Shown here: piece by piece, positions 50,216-57,659 of the stretch
Layout: each line of letters begins with the position of its first letter
How positions within the stretch are numbered: position 1 is the first letter of the stretch
Assembly (NCBI GenBank): GCA_023664305.1
Contig: JAMPFT010000005.1
Span: 62,001-126,000, forward strand
Origin: a bacterium
GTDB taxonomy: Bacteria; Bacillota; Clostridia; Lachnospirales; Lachnospiraceae
Reading direction: 5' to 3'
Length of the DNA stretch: 64,000 nt
Program-made: the position numbers and the translations under genes
The notes under the pieces: model-generated
Told to the model about the DNA's origin: nothing
Seen by the model: the letters and a program-made list of their open reading frames with translations, nothing else
Databases searched by the model: none

Positions 50216-51031
50216 ATGTTTTTGAATACGACAGAGCAGACACACCAACAGGATTTAGAGCGTCTGAGATCGTTCCGCTATATGGATGACGATTTTATGA
50301 CCGCCTGCCTTGCGGATAATTTTGAGGGTATTGAACTGATACTGCGGATTGTCTTAAGGAAAAAGGGCATAAAGATTAAATCGGTTCGGACGCAGGAGGT
50401 GTTGAAGAACTTACAGGGGCGTTCCGCTACGTTAGATGTCCATGCGGTGGACAGTGACAAAAAAGAGTTTGACGTTGAAATTCAGAGGAAAGACTCAGGG
50501 GCAGGCGCAAAAAGGGCAAGGCATAACAGCAGCTTATTGGACGCACATATATTAAAGCCCGGAGAAGAAACGGATGATATTCCCGACAGCTACGTTATTT
50601 TTATAACCGAAAACGATGTAATGAAAGGGAACCAGCCAATTTATCCGGTAGAGAGATATGTTACCATCGGGGAAAAGAAAGTATTGTTTGGTGACGGATC
50701 ACATATAATATATGTCAATGGTAAATATAGGGGCGATGACGAAATTGGTAAGTTAATGCACGATTTTTCATGCACCGATCCCGATGATATGAATTATGAG
50801 GCTCTTGCTAAAAAAGCGAGGTACTTCAAGCAGGACGAGAAAGGAGTAAAAGCCATGTGCAAAATGCTGGAGGATATGAGGAATGAGGCGGAATTGAAGA
50901 ATGCGAGAGAAACCGCAGAAAGATTGATTAAGAAAGGTAAAATGTCACTTGAAGATATTGCGGATTGTATCCCGATTCTATCATTAGATGAATTAAAAAA
51001 ACTTGAATCTAAAGTTATGCAGTTAGTATAA
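50216..51031 (+). CDS. Rpn family PD-(D/E)XK nuclease / transposase-like protein
   Basis: A 271-residue protein; ATG 50216 (after GAGAGGGTG) is preferred to the GTG one codon earlier. It belongs to the PD-(D/E)XK 'transposase' group: DDDFMTACLADNFEGIELILRIVLRK, then the catalytic pattern SATLDVHAVDSDKKEFDVEIQRKDSG (Asp...Glu-x-Gln), KRARHNSSLLDAHIL and YVIFITENDVMKG, with NARETAERLIKKGKMSLEDIADCIPILSLDELKKLE at the C-terminus. Members such as RpnA cut DNA and promote recombination; many clostridial genomes hold dozens of copies. No inverted repeats of an insertion sequence flank it. GC content looks lower than that of its neighbours, which suggests acquisition. Confidence 0.9.
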   Translation: MFLNTTEQTHQQDLERLRSFRYMDDDFMTACLADNFEGIELILRIVLRKKGIKIKSVRTQEVLKNLQGRSATLDVHAVDSDKKEFDVEIQRKDSGAGAKRARHNSSLLDAHILKPGEETDDIPDSYVIFITENDVMKGNQPIYPVERYVTIGEKKVLFGDGSHIIYVNGKYRGDDEIGKLMHDFSCTDPDDMNYEALAKKARYFKQDEKGVKAMCKMLEDMRNEAELKNARETAERLIKKGKMSLEDIADCIPILSLDELKKLESKVMQLV

Positions 51032-51096
51032 TTGACTGATTGGGAAAAAAATCAATATCACAATAACATTGCGTCTGTAAGACGCATTGGTAAAGA

Positions 51097-51133
51097 CGCA
51101 TGGAACAGTAAATGTAAACCATGCGCCTTTTTT
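51097..51133 (+). terminator. intrinsic terminator after the Rpn gene
   Basis: CGCATGG (51097-51103) pairs with CCATGCG (51119-51125) and is followed by six T (51128-51133). Confidence 0.75.
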
Positions 51134-51189
51134 GCGTCCAAAAGGAATATGAGCAAATCCGATAAAGTGATAAATTTGCAGGAAATCGA

Positions 51190-51218
51190 TTGACAGGCAG
51201 CAGACAATATGCTAATCT
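51190..51218 (+). promoter_or_regulatory. promoter of the PadR operon
   Basis: TTGACA (51190-51195), 17-bp spacer, extended TGC-TAATCT (-10 at 51213-51218). Confidence 0.75.
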
Positions 51219-51229
51219 ATGTTTACGGA

Positions 51230-51256
51230 CGACATGTCGAGTCTCGACATGTCGAG
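51230..51256 (+). promoter_or_regulatory. double palindromic operator, probably for PadR
   Basis: CGACATGTCGAG occurs twice (51230-51241 and 51245-51256) separated by TCT; each copy contains the palindrome CGACATGTCG, and the pair forms a larger inverted repeat ACATGTCGAG-T-CTCGACATGT. It sits just behind the -10, in the position for autorepression by the PadR protein encoded downstream. Confidence 0.75.
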
Positions 51257-51383
51257 CCGAAACACAAAAGGGAAGACAGGAAAAAGCGCAAAAATGAGCG
51301 GAAGAACGGAAAAAGAGACACAGTGCAGAAAATGAGAGGCGCCGTCCGAACAGGGCGCAGCACAGAAAACAGGAGGGAAATGC

Positions 51384-51722
51384 ATGGAGGAAGGCTTGCT
51401 GAAAAAGTATATCCCCATGACGGAGACGACCTATTATACGCTCCTGGCGGTGACCGTTCCGCGTCACGGCTATGCGATTATGCAGTATGTCAGCGAACTG
51501 ACAAAGGGGCGGATCGTTCTGGGGACGGGTACGTTATACACTATGGTGGGCAGGCTTGCGGCGGATGGGATTATCGCCACGGTTCCGGGCGGAGAAAAGA
51601 AAGCCTACCTTATCACGGAGGCGGGGATGGAGCTTTTGAAAACGGAGACGGTCAGGCTGAATAAGCAGCTGGCGGACGGAGAATATGTTTTAAGCCGTGG
51701 GGGGGGCAGAGAGAATGAGTAA
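51384..51722 (+). CDS. PadR family transcriptional regulator
   Basis: A 112-residue regulator starting MEEGLLKKYIPMTETTYYTLLAV. The winged helix reads YYTLLAVTVPRHGYAIMQYVSELTKGRIVLGTGTLYTMVGRLAADGIIATVPGGEKKAYLITEAGMELLKTE, the exact PadR signature (HGYxI, GTLYxxLxRLxxxGxI, KxYxxTxxG). PadR repressors control efflux and ABC genes in response to drugs or cell-envelope stress. It is the first gene of an operon with a DUF2812 protein, an ABC ATPase and an ABC-2 permease. Its stop overlaps the DUF2812 start by 8 bp. A 165-nt leader separates it from its promoter. Confidence 0.95.
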   Translation: MEEGLLKKYIPMTETTYYTLLAVTVPRHGYAIMQYVSELTKGRIVLGTGTLYTMVGRLAADGIIATVPGGEKKAYLITEAGMELLKTETVRLNKQLADGEYVLSRGGGRENE

Positions 51723-52815
51723 GGAAAAAATCAGAAAATGCAGACTGATTTTCGGTTTTCAGCGGGAGAAGGCATGGCTGGAGGAGATGGCGCTTCAGGG
51801 ATGGTTTCTGGAAAATATATCCCTTGGAATAATCTATACCTTTACGAAGGGGGAACCGAAAAGAATACTGTATGACATTGACATGTTTGTCCCCTCGAAA
51901 AAGCCGACGCTGGAGGAAATCAGGCATAAGGAAATGTTTCTGGAAATGGCGCAGGAGCTGGGCTGGCAGGAGGTAACGCATTCGGAGGACATGACTTATT
52001 ATTTTGCCAAAAAGTATGAGGAGGGCGGGATTAACGAGCTGCATAACGATCCGGAGTCCAGGAGGGTTCGGGCGTCAAAATTCCGCGACTTCTCGCTGGG
52101 CAAGGCCAGACAGATGGTGTTCTGGTCTGCGGTGGTTGCGGGAACGACCCTTGCGGTCGAAGCGATGGGGCTGATAAAAGGGATAGATCTGCAGCTGAAA
52201 TGGTTCCAGTGGTTTGCGCTGATCTATGTTCTCCTCACAAATTCCGAGGCGCTGTATCTTTGGCGGCATGGCGTCCGCGCGGAGAAGGAGCTGTCTTTGA
52301 GCAGGCAGGAATGGGAGGAGGCGACGGATCCCGCCTCCCGGAAGACAGTCCGGAAGCTGATTTTGACCAACAAGGGACTAAACAGATTTCTTCGGGAGCA
52401 GGAGAGGCAGGGATGGCTTTTGACATCCGTGACACCCACAAAATACTTTTTTGAAAAGAGTCAGGGCGCAAGCCAGATTTATACCATGGACTGTAAAAGA
52501 CTGACCAACCGGCGCAGGAAAGCGGAGAAACAGGAGAAATTCGGGGACGGTAAGGACTGGATCGGTATCAACAACGATTGGGAGATACAAAGCGTTCGGG
52601 ACGCCGAGGCGAAAGGATGGTCCTTTGTCTGCGCGTTGGAGAACCGGGCGGTGATCTACCGCGGGGAACCGGACAAGGTACAGCCCTTGAATGACGCCAA
52701 ATATGACAACAGTCTCAGATGGATATCCCTGATCGGGGAGTACGGATTTTATATGCTCTGCTGCGGCGCTTTGGGAGCCGTGATCGGATTTATCGCCGGC
52801 CTATACAAATTTTAG
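51715..52815 (+). CDS. DUF2812 domain membrane protein
   Basis: A 366-residue protein. ATG 51715 gives the usual start MSKEKIRKCRLIFGFQREKAWLEEMALQGWFLENI. DUF2812 repeats occur twice: the first at residues about 5-110, the second at about 215-310 (KGLNRFLREQERQGWLLTSVTPTKYFFEKSQG..., EIQSVRDAEAKGWSFVCALENRAVIYR). Between and after them lie three hydrophobic segments (about 140-162, 167-185 and 342-362). These proteins are routinely coupled with PadR regulators in Firmicutes and are thought to help sense or relay the inducing signal. Function unproven. It overlaps padR by 8 bp. Confidence 0.88.
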   Translation: MSKEKIRKCRLIFGFQREKAWLEEMALQGWFLENISLGIIYTFTKGEPKRILYDIDMFVPSKKPTLEEIRHKEMFLEMAQELGWQEVTHSEDMTYYFAKKYEEGGINELHNDPESRRVRASKFRDFSLGKARQMVFWSAVVAGTTLAVEAMGLIKGIDLQLKWFQWFALIYVLLTNSEALYLWRHGVRAEKELSLSRQEWEEATDPASRKTVRKLILTNKGLNRFLREQERQGWLLTSVTPTKYFFEKSQGASQIYTMDCKRLTNRRRKAEKQEKFGDGKDWIGINNDWEIQSVRDAEAKGWSFVCALENRAVIYRGEPDKVQPLNDAKYDNSLRWISLIGEYGFYMLCCGALGAVIGFIAGLYKF

Positions 52816-52851
52816 GGAATGAAAGGCAGAGAATGACGGGAAGGAAAGCGG

Positions 52852-52962
52852 TCGGCGAGAAATCTGCGGACAGCGGAAAGAAGAGAAATCGGCAAGAAAC
52901 CTGCAGACAGTGGAAAGAAGAGAAATCAGCGAAAAATCTGCGGGCGGCAGAAAAAGAAAGGA
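52852..52962 (+). repeat. 37-bp tandem repeat, three copies, purine-rich
   Basis: Units start at 52852, 52889 and 52926 with a 37-bp period (TCGGCGAGAAATCTGCGGAC..., TCGGCAAGAAACCTGCAGAC..., TCAGCGAAAAATCTGCGGGC...). Copies 1 and 2 differ at four or five bases, copy 3 is more degraded. The array fills the gap between the DUF2812 gene and the ABC ATPase gene, and its period rules out a conserved reading frame. Confidence 0.85.
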
Positions 52963-52972
52963 AACAAACGCC

Positions 52973-53887
52973 ATGAAACTGGAAGTGAAAAATATTCGGA
53001 AGAGCTTTGGAGAAAAGGAGGTGCTCCACGGAGTCAGTTTTTCCGTGGAAAGCGGAAAAGCGCTGGGACTTTTGGGACGAAACGGCGCGGGCAAGACGAC
53101 GACGATCCGCATCCTGATGGACGTGTTCCATGCAAACAGCGGCGAAATCCTCATGGACGGGAAAAAATTTGTTCCCGCCAGGTTTCAGATCGGCTATCTG
53201 CCGGAGGAGAGAGGGCTGTATCCTAAGCGGACGGTGCTGGATCAGATGGTTTATCTGGGCAGCCTGCGGGGGATGCGGGGAAAGGAAGCCCGGGAGAGCG
53301 CCGAGAGATGGCTGAAGCGGCTGGAGGTGGCGGAGTACAGGGATAAAAAGCTGGAGACTCTTTCCAAGGGAAATCAGCAGAAGGTGCAGCTGGCGGCGAC
53401 GTTGGTGGCCAACCCGGATATTGTGATCCTGGATGAGCCGTTCAGCGGTCTGGATCCGGTAAACTCACAGATCTTAAAGGACGTGGTGGGAGAACTGATC
53501 GCGGAGGGCAGGATCGTAATCTTTTCCAGCCATCAGATGAGCTATGTGGAGGAGTTCTGCGATAACATTGCCATCATCGACCGGGGCGAGGTGGTGCTGG
53601 ACGGAAGGCTGAAGGAGATCAAAAAGGAATACGGCCGCAACAGGCTGGTGCTGTCGGCGGCTGATATCGGTCAGGAAGCGCTGGAACAAAAGATGGCGCA
53701 GGAGTTGGCCGGTATCGCCGCGGTCAGCGGCAGAAAGAAGGAGTTTCTGATCCTGGAGCTGGCGGAAGGCCATGACAAAAAGGAACTGCTGGAATATCTG
53801 GCAGACTCGAATCTGGACGTAGAGAGGTTCGGCAGCTATGAGCCTTCCCTGAACGATATCTTTGTGGCGAGAGTCGGCGAAGAGTGA
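52973..53887 (+). CDS. ABC transporter ATPase (drug/Na+-type, DUF4162 C-terminus)
   Basis: A 304-residue ATPase. ATG 52973 yields the typical MKLEVKNIRKSFGEKEVLHGVSFSV start (AAAGGAAACAAACGCC upstream). Walker A LLGRNGAGKTTTIRILM, Q-loop YLPEERGLY, signature LSKGNQQKVQLAATLVA, Walker B DIVILDEPFSGLDPV, and H-loop SSHQM. The C-terminal ~75 residues resemble the DUF4162 domain of NatA/EcsA-type exporters. It pairs with the permease 86 bp downstream. An export of drugs, peptides or Na+ under PadR control is the usual picture for this gene set. Confidence 0.94.
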   Translation: MKLEVKNIRKSFGEKEVLHGVSFSVESGKALGLLGRNGAGKTTTIRILMDVFHANSGEILMDGKKFVPARFQIGYLPEERGLYPKRTVLDQMVYLGSLRGMRGKEARESAERWLKRLEVAEYRDKKLETLSKGNQQKVQLAATLVANPDIVILDEPFSGLDPVNSQILKDVVGELIAEGRIVIFSSHQMSYVEEFCDNIAIIDRGEVVLDGRLKEIKKEYGRNRLVLSAADIGQEALEQKMAQELAGIAAVSGRKKEFLILELAEGHDKKELLEYLADSNLDVERFGSYEPSLNDIFVARVGEE

Positions 53888-53901
53888 AAATTTGATTGGT
53901 A

Positions 53902-53918
53902 TGCGCGCGGAGCGCGCA
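53902..53918 (+). other. 7-bp hairpin with GGA loop between ABC genes
   Basis: TGCGCGC (53902-53908) pairs with GCGCGCA (53912-53918) around GGA, 14 bp after the ATPase stop and 55 bp before the permease start. Confidence 0.5.
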
Positions 53919-53973
53919 AAGGGATATGGGAATGAAAGAATTTTGCCCGCAGAACGGGGCTGGAGGTAACGGA

Positions 53974-55221
53974 ATGCGTAAATTCGGGATTGTATTGAAG
54001 TATGAGTTAAAGGAATATCTGAAGAGCAAGGGGTTTGTGGCGGTCACGCTGGCGCTCGCGGTTTTGGGAGCCGTGCTGCTTTTTCTGCCGCGGTTCGTGG
54101 ATCTGTCGGGCTTTACCGGGGTGAAGATCGTGGGGAATCAGGCTTCGGAGGAAGACGGGGAGGAAGAGGAGCTGCAAAGCTTCGCTTATCTTGACCTGAC
54201 GGAGTCCGCCATGCTGGAGGAGCTTTTGCAGCGGATTCCCGGCGCAAAATGGTTGAAAACGGATGACCGGGAACAGCTGGAAAAGGCAGTCAGGGCGGGC
54301 TATGACGGCGGCTTTGTGATAACGGGCCCCACGGAATACGAATACATTGTGTTTAACAAATCCATGACGGATCATAGCACGGTGTTGTTTGACGAGGTCC
54401 TGCGGCAGCTGTACCGCATCGATTATTGCGCGGAAAACGGACTTGCCCTGGATGAAATTACACAGATGTACAATGTGCCGATCACGGTGAACGAGCGGAT
54501 TTTGAATAAGGACACGGGAAGCAACTACTGGTATTGCTATGTGCTGGTAATCGCGGTATTCATGCTGATTACGCTTTACGGTCAGATGATCGCCGTTGCC
54601 GTCACCAACGAAAAAAGCAACCGCGCCATTGAGGTTCTGGTTACCAGCACTACTCCTAACAGCCTGCTGTTCGGCAAGGTGCTCGCGGGAGCCGTCAGCA
54701 GTCTGGCGCAGGTAGGGCTGATCCTGGGGGCTGTCCTGATCTCCTATCAGGTGAACAGGCAGCAGTGGGGCGGTATGCTGGATATGTTCCTTCATATCCC
54801 GGCAGAGGTGCTTGTGGCGTTCGCCTTTTTCGGATTGGGCGGCTATTTGTTTTACGCCTTTCTCTACGGCGCATTGGGAGCGCTGGTCAGCAAGACCGAG
54901 GATATCAGTAAGACGGTCAGCGGCCTGATGGTCATCATCATGATTGTGTATTTCTTCTCCCTGTTACAGCTGACCAATGTGGACGGCCCGATTATCAAGG
55001 TATTGTCCTTCCTGCCTGTCAGCTCCTACAGCACCATGTTTGCCCGAATCGCCATGGGGACGGTGGCGCCCTGGGAGCCGGTGGTGTCCTTCCTGATTCT
55101 GGCGGCCTCCATCGTCGGAGCCGGTATGCTGGGGGCGAAAATTTACCGGATGGGCACCCTGCGCTATGGGAATCCCATCAAGCTGACTGCGGCCCTGAAG
55201 GATTTGAAGAAGAGCGAATAA
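53974..55221 (+). CDS. ABC-2 family permease (NatB-like)
   Basis: A 415-residue permease. ATG 53974 follows GGAGGTAACGGA and gives MRKFGIVLKYELKEYLKSKGFVAVTLALAVLGAVLLF, the usual first helix of NatB/YhaP-type permeases. A large extracytoplasmic domain (residues about 45-180) precedes five or six C-terminal helices, with VTNEKSNRAIEVLVTSTTPNSLLFGKVLAGAVSSLAQVGLIL as the conserved cytosolic coupling region and SYSTMFARIAMGTVAPWEPVVSF near the end. It is the partner of the ATPase encoded just upstream. Last gene of the PadR operon. Confidence 0.93.
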   Translation: MRKFGIVLKYELKEYLKSKGFVAVTLALAVLGAVLLFLPRFVDLSGFTGVKIVGNQASEEDGEEEELQSFAYLDLTESAMLEELLQRIPGAKWLKTDDREQLEKAVRAGYDGGFVITGPTEYEYIVFNKSMTDHSTVLFDEVLRQLYRIDYCAENGLALDEITQMYNVPITVNERILNKDTGSNYWYCYVLVIAVFMLITLYGQMIAVAVTNEKSNRAIEVLVTSTTPNSLLFGKVLAGAVSSLAQVGLILGAVLISYQVNRQQWGGMLDMFLHIPAEVLVAFAFFGLGGYLFYAFLYGALGALVSKTEDISKTVSGLMVIIMIVYFFSLLQLTNVDGPIIKVLSFLPVSSYSTMFARIAMGTVAPWEPVVSFLILAASIVGAGMLGAKIYRMGTLRYGNPIKLTAALKDLKKSE

Positions 55222-55338
55222 GGTTATGCTGGAAATATCTTCCCTTTTGTTATAGAATGTTTTATGACAGGAGATTTGATGCCGGGAGTCCGCCGCCTGG
55301 CGGCGCGGCAGAAACAGTGCATGGAAGGGAGAAGGAAT

Positions 55339-55590
55339 ATGTTGGAATTTAAGTATGACACACAGCTTTTGATCGAAGGGCAGGATCTGGACGAGGACGA
55401 GATCAGCGACTATTTTACGGAGCATTTTCAGGGCGACTGCCTTTTGGCGGTGGGCGACGACGAGCTGATTAAGATTCATTTTCACACCAACGAACCCTGG
55501 AAGGTGCTGGAGTACTGCGCGACCCTGGGCGAAATCTATGATATCGTGGTGGAAGACATGGACAGGCAGGCGCGGGGACTGCACGGCTGA
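55339..55590 (+). CDS. small FakA/DAK-like domain protein
   Basis: An 83-residue protein starting at ATG 55339 (GAAGGAGAAGGAAT upstream). MLEFKYDTQLLIEGQDLDEDEISDYFTEHFQGDCLLAVGDDELIKIHFHTNEPWKVLEYCATLGEIYDIVVEDMDRQ corresponds to the GDSxVVVGDDxxVKVHxHTxxPGxVL stretch of the DhaK-related domain of fatty-acid kinase FakA (YloV) and similar kinases, here as a stand-alone domain. It lacks the DhaL kinase part, so it cannot be a kinase by itself. It could bind acyl chains or regulate a full-length FakA; that is inference. I have seen such stand-alone domains only as unannotated small proteins. Confidence 0.75.
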   Translation: MLEFKYDTQLLIEGQDLDEDEISDYFTEHFQGDCLLAVGDDELIKIHFHTNEPWKVLEYCATLGEIYDIVVEDMDRQARGLHG

Positions 55591-55641
55591 GACACAAAAG
55601 GGCCGGTCTTTGCTGTAATCCGAAAAAACAGGAACAGAACA

Positions 55642-55686
55642 CCCTCCTTCCGCGTAGGATAAAGAAAGCGGAAGGAGGGGCTTTTT
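55642..55686 (+). promoter_or_regulatory. hairpin plus T-run that buries the subtilase ribosome binding site
   Basis: CCCTCCTTCCGC (55642-55653) pairs perfectly with GCGGAAGGAGGG (55668-55679), which contains the ribosome binding site; CTTTTT follows and runs straight into ATG 55687. It looks like an intrinsic terminator for the upstream gene and at the same time hides the ribosome binding site of the next gene when transcription reads through. Confidence 0.8.
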
Positions 55687-57408
55687 ATGCCTGTAAGCTG
55701 CAAGGAAAGGATTCTTTCCGAAGATTATTACGATGCGATTACGGATTTTCCGGTGGAGACAATGTGGGGGATGAGAGAGGATATGTGTACGGTCAGTATC
55801 GACGGCCTGTACAATGTAATTTATTTTAACCGCAGAATGCTGAAGGACGATCAGGATTACTTTTTTTCCTACAGGAGCGTGCCGAAGCTTTTCGGGCTGA
55901 TGCAGGAGGGCGGCGGGATCGGGGGGTTTGATCCCAACAGTCTGATTGCCAGCGGAATCACCCAGGTGCAGCGGGAACCCTTAAGCCTTACCGGAAAGGG
56001 AGTGGTAATCTGCTTTATCGATACGGGCATCGATTACACCAGCCCTGTCTTCCAAAACCCGGACGGAACCAGCCGCATTCTGGCCATCTGGGATCAGACC
56101 GACCAGACGGGTAATCCGCCGGAGGGCTTTTTATACGGGACGGAATATACCGGGGCGCAGATCAACGAGGCTCTGCGGTCGGAGGATCCTTATTCCGTTG
56201 TGCCCAGCAGGGATGAAATCGGGCACGGCAGTTCTCTGGCGTCCGCGGCGGCGGGTAGCAGGCTCGGCGGCGGCTACGGCTTTCAGGGCGCGGCTCCCGA
56301 TGCGGAAATCGTGGTGGTAAAGCTGAAAGAGTGCAAGGAATATCTCAGACAGTTTTTCATGGTGCCCCGGGAAGTCCCCGCTTATCAGGAAAACGATATC
56401 ATGATGGCGGTGCAGTACGCGGATACCTTCGCGGAGCCTTTGAGCAGACCGGTAGTAATCTGCCTGGGGATGGGCACCAATTACGGCGATCACACCGGAA
56501 GCGCGCCGTTGGGAAGATATTTAAACGCCATTGCGGTGAAACGCAGCAGAGCCGTGGTGGTGGCGGGAGGAAACGAAGGAAATGCGGCTCATCATTACTA
56601 CGGCCACCTGAACAATCTGGGCGGGAGCGGCGAAAACATAGACGCGGTAGAGGTTCGGGTAGAGAGAGGGGCGGAGGGCTTCTTTCTGGAGCTTTGGGGC
56701 AGTCTGCCGGATGTCTTTACGGTGTCTGTCCGAACGCCGGGAGGAGAAACCATCCCCACGGTGAGACTCGGGCTGGAAGACGCCATCACCTACAGCTTTA
56801 TCTATGAAAGGACCCGGGTGTCTTTAGCGGGCTTCATCGTGGAGCCGGCCTCCGGGGAGGAACTGATCGTACTGCGGGTACAGGATCCCACGCCGGGAAT
56901 CTGGACCTTCCGGGTGGAGGCCGCCGGGGAGATTCACAACGGCGAGTTTAACATCTGGCTTCCCATCAGCCAGTTTTTATCGGCGCCGGTGTATTTTCTG
57001 GAATCCTCCCCCTATATTACCCTGACGGAGCCGGCCATGGCTTCCAGCGTGATCGGCGTCTCGACTTACGATGCGGCGAACAACAGCTTTTACACCACCT
57101 CCGGGAGAGGATATTCCAGGTGCGGAACCGTCCGCCCGGACTTTGCGGCTCCCGGCGTCAACGTATCCACCATAAACGGCAGGGAATCCGAGAGCTCCCT
57201 GGCGGCGGCGATCACGGCGGGGGCTGTTGCCCAGTTCATGCAGTGGGCGGTGGTGGAGCGCAACAATGCTGTGGTGGAGAGCCGGGAGATCAAAAACTAT
57301 TTTATCCGAGGCGCATCCAGAAGCTTCGACATGACGTATCCCAACAGGGAGTGGGGCTACGGGCGGCTGAACATGGTGGGGACGTTTGATGCGCTGATTG
57401 GGGTGTAG
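55687..57408 (+). CDS. S8 family subtilase, CspC-like
   Basis: A 573-residue serine protease without signal peptide, of the clostridial Csp-like subtilase group. The catalytic triad can be traced: Asp112 in VICFIDTGIDYTSPVFQ, His180 in DEIGHGSSLASAAAG, and Ser504 in ESESSLAAAITAGAVA. The oxyanion Asn is in VVVVAGGNEGNAAHHYYG. The usual GTS before the Ser is ESS here and HGTH is HGSS, so activity may be altered. The insertion between Asn and Ser holds a jelly-roll-like domain (about 315-430) as in Csp proteins, which act in spore germination in Clostridia. Whether this one does is open; related copies exist in many Lachnospiraceae. Confidence 0.9.
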   Translation: MPVSCKERILSEDYYDAITDFPVETMWGMREDMCTVSIDGLYNVIYFNRRMLKDDQDYFFSYRSVPKLFGLMQEGGGIGGFDPNSLIASGITQVQREPLSLTGKGVVICFIDTGIDYTSPVFQNPDGTSRILAIWDQTDQTGNPPEGFLYGTEYTGAQINEALRSEDPYSVVPSRDEIGHGSSLASAAAGSRLGGGYGFQGAAPDAEIVVVKLKECKEYLRQFFMVPREVPAYQENDIMMAVQYADTFAEPLSRPVVICLGMGTNYGDHTGSAPLGRYLNAIAVKRSRAVVVAGGNEGNAAHHYYGHLNNLGGSGENIDAVEVRVERGAEGFFLELWGSLPDVFTVSVRTPGGETIPTVRLGLEDAITYSFIYERTRVSLAGFIVEPASGEELIVLRVQDPTPGIWTFRVEAAGEIHNGEFNIWLPISQFLSAPVYFLESSPYITLTEPAMASSVIGVSTYDAANNSFYTTSGRGYSRCGTVRPDFAAPGVNVSTINGRESESSLAAAITAGAVAQFMQWAVVERNNAVVESREIKNYFIRGASRSFDMTYPNREWGYGRLNMVGTFDALIGV

Positions 57409-57496
57409 TTGATTTTCGGATTGGCGGCTGAGTTTTGCACAGAGTAAATAATTTCGAAAAGGATGTCCGTAGGAAAGAAACAGGAGGGAAACCGGG

Positions 57497-57533
57497 AAAG
57501 GGAGCGGCCAAAGGAAACGGCAGGCTCCCTTTT
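57497..57533 (+). terminator. intrinsic terminator after the subtilase gene
   Basis: AAAGGGAGC (57497-57505) pairs with GCTCCCTTT (57524-57532), with a small GCC/GGC inner stem, ending in T residues. Confidence 0.65.
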
Positions 57534-57594
57534 GAAATATAAAAATACCGCAATCAACTTATGCAAAATCTCCATTTTTGGAAAGGTAACAGTG

Positions 57595-57603
57595 TGCTAT
57601 ACT
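57595..57603 (+). promoter_or_regulatory. extended -10 promoter of the YesM-type operon
   Basis: TGCTATACT (57595-57603) is an extended -10. The -35 region is T-rich (TTTTTG at 57575-57580) and weak. It is 57 bp before the kinase start. Confidence 0.55.
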
Positions 57604-57659
57604 AAGAGTAGGCATAAACAGGCGTTTTGTTGTTTTTCGGTGTGGACGGATACGAATTT

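Noticed and set aside
50216-51031. Insertion sequence
   Set aside because: The Rpn-type gene has no flanking inverted repeats or target duplications that I can see; the hairpins around it look like leader and terminator structures.
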